63,669 bases of DNA from Planctomycetota bacterium (GTDB lineage Bacteria; Planctomycetota; Planctomycetia; Gemmatales; Gemmataceae), in contig JAKOSN010000060.1 of NCBI GenBank assembly GCA_029777335.1, forward strand, positions 1-63,669, in the 5' to 3' direction. The number at the start of each line of letters is the position of its first letter. Within the stretch, counting starts at the first letter, position 1. The notes under the pieces were generated by a model. It made no database searches. It was not told where the DNA came from and was given only the letters and a program-made list of their open reading frames with translations. Below are positions 45,252 through 55,607 of this stretch, piece by piece. Position numbers and translations under genes: made by a program.

Positions 45252-47540
45252 TCAGCGCGGTGAACGAGATCGCTCTTGCAACCCTTGAAGAATCTGAGCG
45301 AGGGCGGTCGAACCGCGTTGCAACATCTCGGGGGAAGGTAGGGGTAGTTGAAGGACGGGTTGGCCCGTCGCCGGATCGTTCGCGATCAAGCGGGTTGGGG
45401 GTGGTCCGTTCTCGCCGGGACAAGATCCGCGTGCAGGCGCCAGAACCTCCGCCAGCGCTTCGAGAAACCGCACGCCCGCCTCGACCAGCTTCTGCCGGGG
45501 ATCCTCCCGCGGGCGCGGAGGAGGAGGGAGGGGCGGGAGCGGAGCGAATTTTCGCTCGGGCGCAACCAGTTCGCGCACGGTGTCCAGAAAGGCACGCTGG
45601 CCCAGCGAGGCAAAACTCACCTCGTCGCTGGTGCCGGTGAACACGCCGTCGAAGAGAGAACGTTTCATCTCCAACGTGCGCAAGACCCGTTCTTCGATAC
45701 TATCGCGCGTGATCAGGTGAATCACCTGCACGGGGCGATGCTGCCCCAACCGATGAACGCGAGCGATCCGTTGTTCCAGCACAGCAGGGTTCCAGGGCGG
45801 TTCCAGGTTGATCACGGTATCGGCCACCTGAAGGTTTAACCCCGTTCCGCCCGTGTCGGTGCTCAGAAATACGCGGCAGGTGGGCTCGTCGCGAAATCGC
45901 TCCAGCAGAGTGCGCCGCTGCGGTCCCGGGACCCCGCCATGCAACAGCGTATACCCGATCTCCAGTTGATCAAGGAGCTCCGAGGCCTTGCGCAACATCA
46001 TCTCCCATTGACTGAAGACCACCACCTTGTGCGGACCTTCCAAAACCAGTTCGCGGATCTTCTCGCCAAATTCGTCGAGTTTGGGAGAAATGTTGGTCTG
46101 CTTGTCATAGAGGAAAGTGCTGTTGCAAAGCATGCGCATGTTGGCGATACAACACAGGATGCGGCGTCGATCCAGCTCGGTGAGGTATTTTTTCTGCAAC
46201 AAGCGGGCCAGGGTATGTTGCTGCTCGGTGTAGGGGATGCGCTGCGCGTCGCTCATCTCAATGATGACGGTGCTATCGGTGCGCCCGGGCAACTGTCCCA
46301 GCACCTCGCCGCGCGTGCGCCGCAAGAGGATGGGTTGCAGCTTTTCGCGAATCCGGTCCAGGTTGCGATAGCCCAGGAGCTTGCCGGACTCGTCGGTCAC
46401 GCGATGGTCGTGCAGGAACTGGAAGGCCGGACCGAGATGGCGATCGTCGACAAACTGGACGATGCTGTAGAGTTCTTCGAGCTTGTTCTCCAGCGGAGTG
46501 CCGGTGAGGACGATGGCGAAGCGGCTGCGTAACTTCTTGACGGCGCGAGAGATCTTCGATTCCCAGTTCTTGATGCGCTGGGCCTCGTCCAGGACAATCA
46601 GATCGGGATCCCAGGCGTTCAATTCATCCAGATCGCGCAGGACCAGTTCGTAATTCACCAGGCGGAAGAAGGTCGGCTGGCTGTACAGCGAACGGCGATC
46701 CTCGGTGTTGCCATCGATCACCTGGACCGAGCGCTCCGTGAACTTGGTGATCTCGGTCTGCCATTGGTATTTGACCGACGCGGGGGCCACGACCAGTACG
46801 CGCTCGACACCGCGCTCGCGCGCCATCAATTCCGCGGCGGCCAGGGTTTGCACCGTCTTGCCCAGTCCCATGTCGTCGCCCAGGATACACCGCCCGCGAT
46901 AGGCAGCGAAGAGAACGCCGCGCATCTGGTAGTCGTAAAGCGGTACCTTGAGCAGATCGAGCTTGAGTTCGCCACGATCGAGAAGCCCGATTCTCTCCTG
47001 CTCGCGCTGAAGCATCTCCCGCCGCTCGGTGGCGCGTTCGATGAACTCCATGGCATCGGAATAGAGCGTGACGTGCTCGGGGACCTGCTCGATGGCCTTG
47101 ATCAATTCCTCGAACTGCTCGCCGGCGTGCCACAATCCCTTCTCGTCGAAAAAGGTGGTCGCCAGGTGCGCCAGGCGGTCGGAATGGCGCGGTGGCAGGT
47201 GCAGACCGAGGCGGAGTTGTTCACCGTAGTGGAGAAAGACCTCGGGCCGGCTGACAGTGGCCTTGCGGGTTCGCAGCTGAGCCGGCGTCTCCTCGCGGAG
47301 GGCCGCCAGAACCGCCTCGATATGTTTGCAGGTGCCGAGAGTGTTGGTGCGAAAGTCGGGACAGGTACAGGCGTTGTCGCCGATTTCAAAGCCCCGAATG
47401 CTAACCTGATACTGTCCGCCGCTGTTGGGATTGATCACCTGGTAATCGCTGAAGACACGATTTCGGCCCAGGTTCTGGATGCGAAAGTCGCTCTCTGCGG
47501 CTCGCCGCCGACGAATATCGATCTGTTCTTCACGCAGCAT
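45252..47540 (-). CDS. SNF2-family ATPase with N-terminal SWIM zinc finger
   Basis: 762 aa. N-terminal SWIM motif CxCx10CxH (Cys 58, 60, 71, His 73), then a 130-residue linker, the DEAD-like lobe with Walker A GDDMGLGKT (Lys 228) and DEAQ box in LIVLDEAQRIKNW, and the second lobe with VVVFSQWEMML, TGGTGLNLQ and QRIARVHRLGQ. This is the SWI/SNF ATPase core of bacterial RapA/HepA-like proteins. It remodels protein-DNA or protein-RNA complexes. A Pro/Arg-rich C-terminal region follows. Confidence 0.93.
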   Translation of the reverse strand: MLREEQIDIRRRRAAESDFRIQNLGRNRVFSDYQVINPNSGGQYQVSIRGFEIGDNACTCPDFRTNTLGTCKHIEAVLAALREETPAQLRTRKATVSRPEVFLHYGEQLRLGLHLPPRHSDRLAHLATTFFDEKGLWHAGEQFEELIKAIEQVPEHVTLYSDAMEFIERATERREMLQREQERIGLLDRGELKLDLLKVPLYDYQMRGVLFAAYRGRCILGDDMGLGKTVQTLAAAELMARERGVERVLVVAPASVKYQWQTEITKFTERSVQVIDGNTEDRRSLYSQPTFFRLVNYELVLRDLDELNAWDPDLIVLDEAQRIKNWESKISRAVKKLRSRFAIVLTGTPLENKLEELYSIVQFVDDRHLGPAFQFLHDHRVTDESGKLLGYRNLDRIREKLQPILLRRTRGEVLGQLPGRTDSTVIIEMSDAQRIPYTEQQHTLARLLQKKYLTELDRRRILCCIANMRMLCNSTFLYDKQTNISPKLDEFGEKIRELVLEGPHKVVVFSQWEMMLRKASELLDQLEIGYTLLHGGVPGPQRRTLLERFRDEPTCRVFLSTDTGGTGLNLQVADTVINLEPPWNPAVLEQRIARVHRLGQHRPVQVIHLITRDSIEERVLRTLEMKRSLFDGVFTGTSDEVSFASLGQRAFLDTVRELVAPERKFAPLPPLPPPPRPREDPRQKLVEAGVRFLEALAEVLAPARGSCPGENGPPPTRLIANDPATGQPVLQLPLPSPEMLQRGSTALAQILQGLQERSRSPR

Positions 47541-47643
47541 GCCCCGATCTCCCCTCTCCGTGAGGACGCATCCGCCTCTCCTTCATGATAGCGGGTCGGC
47601 GACTGCGCTGCGTGGGGTGTTCGCTCTCGGGCGATTCAGAGGA

Positions 47644-48765
47644 TTACTTCTCCTGCGGTTCGTAGGTTTTCAGCGTGGTTAACTTTTCTTTCTGCTGCTG
47701 AACGATGTAGAGGGGGCGCGAGGCATGTTGCTTGTGCATGGCGAGCGCGCCAGTGAAGCTGGCAAAATCGCGGAGTTTCCCCAGTTCCTCGCGTGTTTTG
47801 GGGACACTTCCCTTGGCGTGGCGCAGGCCTTCAAAGAGGAGGCGTGCGCCCTCATAGGCCTGGAAGGCGGGCACCCCCGGATCGGTGCGAAACCGTTTCT
47901 GGTATGAGGCAACAAACTCCTTCTGCTTGGGGCTCCACTCCTCAGGTCCGCTGTACAGGCTGGCGGCGTAGACCCCCGCGCAGAGGCTCGGGTCGGCTTG
48001 CAGTCGCAGCCATTCACGATTTTCACCCGCAAAGACGAACGGGACCACCTGCTTGCCCACCTTGAGTTGATCGTGCAAGGTGCGGAAGTTCTTGGCGGAT
48101 CCGGCGAACAGAAGGACGTCGGCGGTCTCGCGAGCCAGGCGTTGACCGAGGGGGTCGGCACGGGGCTCGTGATCGAAGGGAACGAGCTTGACCTGGTCGG
48201 GCTTCTCTCCTGGCCAGTTTTCGACGATCGCGGCGGCAACGGCGTTGCAGTAGGCGTTGCGATCCTCGACCAGGACTACCGCCCGTTTGGCCTTGAGCTG
48301 ATCGGCGGCAAATTGAGCCAGGGCCCGTCCATGGGCGCGGGGTGTCACATTGCTGGAGTAAACACAGCTGAGCCCGGCAACGCTGGCCAGACTCGCCGGG
48401 GTGACGAGCGTCACTCCATAGGGCTGGATGGTGCTGGCCAGCTTCTCGGCCTCGGCGTCTTCCTCTCCGCCCAGCAGCCCAACGACGCGGTTGAGGGTGA
48501 TGAGCCGAGTCGCTTCGGCCTGGGCCTGGGCGATCGTGCCCCGATCGTCAACGTGGATGACACTCAGTTTGCGATTGGGGACGATCGGATCTTGCTGGTC
48601 TGCCTCCAGCGCCAGAACGATGGCCTGGCGTTCCTGTTCCCCGAGGGCTCGGTCGGGACCGCTCAGGGGGGCAATGTGCCCGACCAGGATAGTCTCCGGG
48701 GCGCCCTTCTGAGAACATCCACACACAGGAAGCAAAAGAATCAGCAAGCAGAGATGTCGCAGCAT
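47644..48765 (-). CDS. ABC-type solute-binding lipoprotein (branched-chain amino-acid type)
   Basis: 373 aa from ATG 48765: MLRHLCLLILLLPVCGCSQ is a lipoprotein signal, with Cys at the lipobox. A Leu/Ile/Val-binding-type periplasmic fold follows (GHIAPLSGPDRALGEQERQA, VVGLLGGEEDAEAEKLA, GVTLVTPASLASVAGL). No ABC permease or ATPase neighbours; it may be an orphan binding protein or a sensor ligand subunit. Divergent from asd. Confidence 0.87.
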   Translation of the reverse strand: MLRHLCLLILLLPVCGCSQKGAPETILVGHIAPLSGPDRALGEQERQAIVLALEADQQDPIVPNRKLSVIHVDDRGTIAQAQAEATRLITLNRVVGLLGGEEDAEAEKLASTIQPYGVTLVTPASLASVAGLSCVYSSNVTPRAHGRALAQFAADQLKAKRAVVLVEDRNAYCNAVAAAIVENWPGEKPDQVKLVPFDHEPRADPLGQRLARETADVLLFAGSAKNFRTLHDQLKVGKQVVPFVFAGENREWLRLQADPSLCAGVYAASLYSGPEEWSPKQKEFVASYQKRFRTDPGVPAFQAYEGARLLFEGLRHAKGSVPKTREELGKLRDFASFTGALAMHKQHASRPLYIVQQQKEKLTTLKTYEPQEK

Positions 48766-48930
48766 GGAGCCTACCCGGTGGAGGAATTCAGAAAAACGAC
48801 GCAGCAAGGTCTCTTCTAGTCCTAGCGTCGCGAGGGGTGATTGTCGAGGATTACCTGGGCGACTTGTCAGGAGAAGGCGCGAGTGGTAAAAAACGTAGTT
48901 ACGGGTTTTGAACGCTCAATGGAAAGGATC

Positions 48931-49962
48931 ATGAAGGTGTTGCCAAGCGTTGCAGTGGTCGGAGCGACCGGAGCGGTCGGCGAAATCATGCGCCAGGTGG
49001 TGGAAGAACATCGCTTCCCTCTGCGCAGCATCAAATTCCTCGCGTCCGAGCGCAGCGCGGGCAAAACCATCACTTTTCAGGGGAAACCCTACGTCGTGGA
49101 GCCGATCTGCGCCGAGGCTTTCGCAGGAGTGGATATTGTTCTGTCGAGCACCCCGGCAACGGTGAGCCGCGAATTTAGTCCGCTGGCGGCTCGCGCGGGC
49201 GCCATTGTGATCGACAACTCCAGTGCCTGGCGCATGGATCCCGAGGTGCCGCTCGTGGTGCCCGAGGTCAACGCCGACGCCCTGGCCCACATTCCCAAGG
49301 GGATCGTCGCCAACCCTAACTGCTCGACGATTCAGATGGTGGTGGCCCTGAAGCCGTTGCACGATCTGGGGCGGATCAAACGCGTGGTCGTTTCCACCTA
49401 CCAGGCCTCCTCGGGGAAGGGCGCCAAGGCAGTTTTTGAACTGAACGCGCAGGTGGCGGCTCTGGGGCGGGGCGAAACCGTGCCCCGGCCGAGCGTTCAT
49501 GCTGCTCAGCTGGCCGGCAACGTTCTCCCGCACGACTGGAAGGCCGGCGAGGAGGGATACTCCGAGGAAGAATGGAAGATGGTGCGCGAGACGCGCAAGA
49601 TCATGGGCGATGATTCCATCCAGGTTTCGCCCACGACGGTGCGCGTTCCAGTGCGCATCGGCCATTCGGAGGCCGTCAACGTCGAGTTCCATCGCCCCGT
49701 CACCGTCGAGCAGGCGCGCGAGGCGTTTCGCCATGCTCCGGGGATCGTCCTGATGGATGATCCGCAGAAGGGCGAGGTTCCTCTGCCGTTGCACGTCGAG
49801 GGTCGCGACGAGGTCTTTGTTGGTCGCATTCGCCGTGATCCGACCATCCCCAATGGCTTGAACCTGTGGGTGGTGGCGGACAACCTGCGCAAGGGGGCTG
49901 CCACCAACGCCGTGCAGATCGCCGAGGTCCTCGTGCAGCGCGGCTGGCTCCGCAACAAGTGA
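48931..49962 (+). CDS. asd: Aspartate-semialdehyde dehydrogenase
   Basis: 343 aa from ATG 48931 (GGAAAGGA upstream). Makes aspartate semialdehyde from aspartyl phosphate with NADPH, the branch point to threonine and lysine. Motifs: VVGATGAVGE, the catalytic Cys in ANPNCSTIQ, the STYQASSGKGAK segment and RVPVRIGHSEAV with the catalytic His. Feeds thrC and dapB at 9865-12065. Confidence 0.96.
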   Translation: MKVLPSVAVVGATGAVGEIMRQVVEEHRFPLRSIKFLASERSAGKTITFQGKPYVVEPICAEAFAGVDIVLSSTPATVSREFSPLAARAGAIVIDNSSAWRMDPEVPLVVPEVNADALAHIPKGIVANPNCSTIQMVVALKPLHDLGRIKRVVVSTYQASSGKGAKAVFELNAQVAALGRGETVPRPSVHAAQLAGNVLPHDWKAGEEGYSEEEWKMVRETRKIMGDDSIQVSPTTVRVPVRIGHSEAVNVEFHRPVTVEQAREAFRHAPGIVLMDDPQKGEVPLPLHVEGRDEVFVGRIRRDPTIPNGLNLWVVADNLRKGAATNAVQIAEVLVQRGWLRNK

Positions 49963-49978
49963 TCCTCGAGGGGGTTTC

Positions 49979-50010
49979 AAGGAGAGATTACCGAGCGGAA
50001 ATCTCTCCTT
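49979..50010 (+). other. Hairpin between asd and truA
   Basis: Perfect 11-bp inverted repeat AAGGAGAGATT / AATCTCTCCTT around a 10-nt loop, 16 bp after the asd stop and 15 bp before the truA start. The 5' arm holds a GGAG, the only Shine-Dalgarno-like sequence near truA, so folding could reduce its translation; it could also be an asd terminator, although the T-tract is missing. Confidence 0.5.
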
Positions 50011-50025
50011 CCTCGCTGCTCCATC

Positions 50026-50766
50026 ATGCGCAACTTCAAGCTCACGCTCTCCTACGACGGCACCGATTTCTTCGGCTGGCAGACGCAGCCCGGACTGCGT
50101 ACCGTGCAGGAGACGCTGGAACAGGCGCTGGCGGATCTCACGGGCGAGGAGCGCGTGCGCGTCAATGCCAGCGGTCGCACCGATACCGGGGTCCACGCTC
50201 TGGGGCAGGTTGTCAACTTTCACAGCACCACTCCCTATGCCCCTGAGGTTATTCTGCGCGCCATTAATGCGCGACTCCCCGCTGACATCCTCCTGTCCCG
50301 CGCCGAGGAGGTTCCCGCCAACTTCGATGCCAATCGCCACGCCACGCGCAAACTCTATCGCTATGTGATTCACGATGGGCCGGTTCCGAATCTCTTTCTC
50401 CGTCGGTACTGTCACCACAGCCGCTATCCGCTCGATGCAGCCGCGATGGCTCGGGCGGCGGTGGTACTGCGCGGCACCCATGATTTTCGCTGCTTCGAAT
50501 CGGAATGGCCCAATCGCCAGTCGAGTGTGCGCACCATTACGCATCTGACCGTGAACCGCTTTGGCGAATGGATGTGGCTGAACGTGGAGGCCGATGGCTT
50601 CCTGTACAACATGGTGCGGGCCATCGCGGGAACACTGCTCAACGTGGGACGCGGCCACTGGCCCGAGGAGGAAGTGGCCCGCATCCTGGAGGCACAGGAT
50701 CGCACCCAGGCAGGACCGACGGCGCCCGCGTCCGGGTTATTCCTGATGCGCGTGGGCTATGACTGA
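50026..50766 (+). CDS. truA: tRNA pseudouridine(38-40) synthase
   Basis: 246 aa. Converts uridines 38-40 in the tRNA anticodon stem to pseudouridine. The catalytic Asp 53 is in SGRTDTGVHA; other family motifs are LSYDGTDFFGWQ, RKLYRYVI and the C-terminal NMVRAIAGTLLNVGRG. Length is typical. Followed by aroA after 101 bp. Confidence 0.95.
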   Translation: MRNFKLTLSYDGTDFFGWQTQPGLRTVQETLEQALADLTGEERVRVNASGRTDTGVHALGQVVNFHSTTPYAPEVILRAINARLPADILLSRAEEVPANFDANRHATRKLYRYVIHDGPVPNLFLRRYCHHSRYPLDAAAMARAAVVLRGTHDFRCFESEWPNRQSSVRTITHLTVNRFGEWMWLNVEADGFLYNMVRAIAGTLLNVGRGHWPEEEVARILEAQDRTQAGPTAPASGLFLMRVGYD

Positions 50767-50867
50767 GGGAGCCATTCGCGAACGCTTCCCTGGGAATGGG
50801 CGCGGTAACGAACGGCGACGCTGGTACAATGCAAGGATGAGGGCTCCGTTCTCTCCCGGTGGGGATC

Positions 50868-52205
50868 ATGTCGACCGCGTCTGCACACTATCCGGCAACT
50901 CTGGTGATCGAACCCCTGGCCCGCTCGTTCGCGGTCCGAATCCAGGTGCCCGGCTCGAAGAGTATCACCAACCGGGCCCTTATCCTCGCGGCACTTGGTA
51001 GCAAGGAGCGCCGACGCGAACTCCTTGGGTGCCTGCACAGCGAAGATACCGAGGTGATGATCGCCGCCCTGCGTCAGCTGGGGTTCTCGGTCGAAATCCA
51101 CGGGACGGGGAGCGAGGAGGTGGTTTCGGTGCAGCGTGGCGAGGGGCCGCTTATCCCCGCTACCTCCGCCAGTCTGCACCTCGCCAATTCTGGCACGTCG
51201 ATCCGCTTTCTCACCGCGCTGGTGAGCCTGGGAACCGGGACGTATCGGCTGGATGGGATTGCCCGGATGCGCGAACGACCCATCGAGGATCTCCTGACAG
51301 CCCTGCGTCAACTGGGGATCCAGGCGAGCAGCGAAGCGGGCACCGGCTGTCCCCCTGTGCGGGTGGAGGGAGGGGGATGGAAGGGCGGGCAGGTGCGCAT
51401 TCGCGCGAATGTCAGCAGTCAGTTTCTCAGCGCCCTGTTGCTGGTCGCACCGTTCGCTCCGGCGGATACCGAACTGATCCTCGACGGGACGCTGGTCTCT
51501 GAACCTTATGTGCGTATGACCGTACAGATGATGCGGCAATGGGGGCTGGCGGTCGAGGAGCGGCCGGGCGCCTATCACATTCGCGGGCAACAGACCCCGG
51601 CAGCAAACGTTTCGAGCCGTTATCGCATTGAACCGGATGCTTCGGGCGCAAGCTATTTTTTTGCCGCGGCGGCCATCACGGGGAGTCGCGTTACCATCCC
51701 GGGGCTGGACGCAAGCAGTCTTCAGGGAGACCTGCGCTTTGTTGAGGTGTTGCGCGCCATGGGCTGTCAGGTGACGCAGGAAGCGGGCGCGACCACCGTG
51801 CAGGGGCAAGCGTTGCAGGGCGTGGATGTCGATATGAATGATATTAGCGACACGGTGATGACCCTTGGTGCCGTGGCGTGTTTTGCACAGGGGCCAACAA
51901 CGATCCGTAATGTTGCCCATATTCGCCACAAGGAGACCGATCGCCTGGTGGCGCTGGCGACCGAGTTGCGCCGGGTGGGGGCGCAGGTGGAGGAACGTGC
52001 CGATGGTCTGACCATCACCCCGGCTCCACTGCATGGCGCACGGATCGAGACCTACAACGATCACCGCATGGCGATGAGTCTGGCGCTGGTTGGGTTGCGC
52101 GTGCCCGGGATTGTGATCAAGAATCCAGGCTGCGTGAGCAAGACCTATCCCGCCTTTTTCAGCGATTGGCAGCAACTTTATCGTCCCGAGAGGCAGGAGA
52201 ATTGA
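50868..52205 (+). CDS. aroA: 3-phosphoshikimate 1-carboxyvinyltransferase (EPSP synthase)
   Basis: 445 aa from ATG 50868 (GGTGGGG upstream); a GTG at 50859 is possible. Sixth step of the shikimate pathway, joining PEP with shikimate 3-phosphate. Motifs: PGSKSITNRALILAAL, SGTSIRFLTAL, and RHKETDRLVALATELRR with DHRMAMSLAL. The gene at 52208 starts 2 bp after its stop. Confidence 0.95.
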   Translation: MSTASAHYPATLVIEPLARSFAVRIQVPGSKSITNRALILAALGSKERRRELLGCLHSEDTEVMIAALRQLGFSVEIHGTGSEEVVSVQRGEGPLIPATSASLHLANSGTSIRFLTALVSLGTGTYRLDGIARMRERPIEDLLTALRQLGIQASSEAGTGCPPVRVEGGGWKGGQVRIRANVSSQFLSALLLVAPFAPADTELILDGTLVSEPYVRMTVQMMRQWGLAVEERPGAYHIRGQQTPAANVSSRYRIEPDASGASYFFAAAAITGSRVTIPGLDASSLQGDLRFVEVLRAMGCQVTQEAGATTVQGQALQGVDVDMNDISDTVMTLGAVACFAQGPTTIRNVAHIRHKETDRLVALATELRRVGAQVEERADGLTITPAPLHGARIETYNDHRMAMSLALVGLRVPGIVIKNPGCVSKTYPAFFSDWQQLYRPERQEN

Positions 52206-52207
52206 CG

Positions 52208-54064
52208 ATGCGACGTGCCGCAACGGGCTGGCCATTCCTCGTCGTCGTGGGATGCGTTGTGCTGGCGGGGCGCGTGCGGGGGGCCCTCGATCCGGAAGTG
52301 AGCAAGCCTTATACCTTGCAGGTCGTGCTGTCGATGTCGAAGCATCGCCTGCTGACCGAGGTCTTTCGCGATCAGGTGGAACGCCAGCTGCGCGATGGGT
52401 TGCAGGCGGCCGCGGGCGATCTGGTCAAGGTCGAGGTGGTGCGCACTCATCCGCGTTTGAAGGAAGTGCGCACCCAGGGACTGGACGAAACGCTCAAGAA
52501 CTGGAAAGAGCTGACCGGCATCAAGACGCATTTTATCCTGATCGATTACGTTGATGGGCAATACCAGGTGCAGGCGCGACAGCACGATGGCTTGACCGGG
52601 CAGGCAAGTCCCGTGGTGCGCAAGGAACGCACCAGCGATCGCCAGTTTGTGGCGCGCCTGGCCACGCTCCTCATCGATCGCGATTTTGGCGTGGTGGGAA
52701 CAATCAAGGATGCCTCTGATCCGAAAAATCTCAAAATCCAGATCAAGGGAAGCAAGCTTGGGGGGGTGGAGCGCTGGCTGCACAAGGGCGAGGTGTTTCT
52801 TATTATCCCGATCCGCTTGGGGCAGAAACAGGCGCTGGCGGTCCCTGATGCCTATCTGCAACTGGGCGATAAGGACGCCAACGAGGAGGGAACCTGGAAC
52901 GTTGAGCTGCACAATCGTTACAAGGCTCCGCTCTCGATGGCCAACATTCAGGGGTTTCGTTGTCTGAAGATTGCCACCAAACATGGGCCCTTACAGCTCC
53001 GCTTTGTGCAACGTGGTGCTCCGGTGGCGAACCTCGGGGTCGAGGTGCGCAAGAATAGCTTCAAGGACGAGCGCAACAAGGTCGGCGGGGTGACCGATGC
53101 CGAGGGATATTTCAGCACGGAAAAGACGGTCTACGATCATCTCGCCTTTGTCACTGCCCTGACCGAACCTCTGCACGCGCTCATTCCGGTGCCGCTTGTC
53201 GATGATCGCCCCGTGACCGTCGGGGTGGTGATGCGCCAGGATGTGAAAACCTTGCTTGTGTTGCGGCGCCTGCTCTGGGAACAGCAGGTGAGCGAGGGGG
53301 CCGCGGTGCAGACCACCCTGTTCAAGGAACTTCAGGAACTTAACAAGAAGCCCGACCAACGCGAACAGGCCTTGCAACGGGCGCGCGAGGGATTGGAGGC
53401 GTCGGAGAAGGCGCTCGAAGATCTGAAGCGCGAACGCGAGCGGTTGGTCGAGGACGCCAGGAAAGCGAACGAGAAGCTTGATCTCAGCTTCGGCGATCAG
53501 TGTGTGCAGAGCCAGGAAAAGGGGCACGGCGAACTGCGTGAGTACATCACGGCCCAGGAAAAGATCATCAAGGATGAAAACGATCCTCGAAGGAGGAAAT
53601 GGCTCGACCAGATTCAGGAAGGGAAGCTGGCGGAGGCCAACGCCGATTTTGCCCGCGCCATCGAGATCTACGCCAAGGTGCTCGAAGAGGGCCACAAGGA
53701 TGAGGGGTTGACCAAACACCTCGACGAGTTGAAGGACCGCTGGAAGACGAAAGGTCCGGCCCACGAACTGGCGCGGCAGTTCATCTATGAAACCTGGCCC
53801 GCGCTGGAGGTGGGGAAGATCAAGGCGCAATTACCCGAGGCACGCAAGGCGCTCAAGACCTGTCGCGAGGTGAAGGATCGGCTGGCGCCGATGAAATTTC
53901 TGCGGGTGGCCGTTGCTCATGCCGGCAAGATGAAACAACGGCTGGAAACACTGCGTCCCGATCTCAATGAGGACGATGTCAAGGCGGCCGAGGAGATCCT
54001 CGAACTCTCGAAGGATCTGCAACAACTGATCGACGAGGCGCAACAGGATTTGCAGACCAGGTAG
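52208..54064 (+). CDS. Exported coiled-coil protein of unknown function
   Basis: 618 aa from ATG 52208, with a signal peptide (FLVVVGCVVLAGRVRGA). Residues 30-250 form a mixed alpha/beta region with no recognised domain; about 250-340 may be a carboxypeptidase-regulatory-like beta fold (GVEVRKNSFKDERNK, GVTDAEGYFSTEK). From about residue 380 to the end it is a long charged coiled coil with repeated KALEDLKRERERL-like heptads. It starts 2 bp after aroA, so it is cotranscribed, though a functional link is not evident. Ends before a strong hairpin. Confidence 0.8.
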   Translation: MRRAATGWPFLVVVGCVVLAGRVRGALDPEVSKPYTLQVVLSMSKHRLLTEVFRDQVERQLRDGLQAAAGDLVKVEVVRTHPRLKEVRTQGLDETLKNWKELTGIKTHFILIDYVDGQYQVQARQHDGLTGQASPVVRKERTSDRQFVARLATLLIDRDFGVVGTIKDASDPKNLKIQIKGSKLGGVERWLHKGEVFLIIPIRLGQKQALAVPDAYLQLGDKDANEEGTWNVELHNRYKAPLSMANIQGFRCLKIATKHGPLQLRFVQRGAPVANLGVEVRKNSFKDERNKVGGVTDAEGYFSTEKTVYDHLAFVTALTEPLHALIPVPLVDDRPVTVGVVMRQDVKTLLVLRRLLWEQQVSEGAAVQTTLFKELQELNKKPDQREQALQRAREGLEASEKALEDLKRERERLVEDARKANEKLDLSFGDQCVQSQEKGHGELREYITAQEKIIKDENDPRRRKWLDQIQEGKLAEANADFARAIEIYAKVLEEGHKDEGLTKHLDELKDRWKTKGPAHELARQFIYETWPALEVGKIKAQLPEARKALKTCREVKDRLAPMKFLRVAVAHAGKMKQRLETLRPDLNEDDVKAAEEILELSKDLQQLIDEAQQDLQTR

Positions 54065-54104
54065 GACCCATGCTGAGGGCGACCTGTCTCGCTTGACCCG
54101 CGAA

Positions 54105-54138
54105 GGACCATGTAGCCACGGGAAGGGCTACATGGTCC
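54105..54138. terminator. Hairpin terminator between convergent genes
   Basis: Perfect 13-bp inverted repeat GGACCATGTAGCC / GGCTACATGGTCC around an 8-nt loop. It lies between the secreted coiled-coil gene (ends 54064, +) and ahcY (ends 54163, -) and can serve both. No T-tract, so termination may be factor-dependent. Confidence 0.6.
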
Positions 54139-54162
54139 GCGTGATTCGTCGTGGAACCAGGC

Positions 54163-55512
<1,350 letters not shown>

Positions 55513-55577
55513 TCACTGGATTGGGGAAACGGAAGGCCGCCCTGTGGCGACCGTATCTTCTTCCTGAACCGAAGGCG

Positions 55578-55607
55578 ATTATTCAGCAAAACAAGCGTTC
55601 CTGTCAA
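55578..55607 (-). promoter_or_regulatory. Putative sigma70-type promoter of ahcY
   Basis: On the minus strand, TTGACA (55602-55607, perfect) and AATAAT (55578-55583, 5 of 6) with an 18-bp spacer. The predicted transcript leader is about 65 nt. The -35 box overlaps the trpF 3' end. The leader is too short for a known SAH or SAM riboswitch. Confidence 0.6.
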
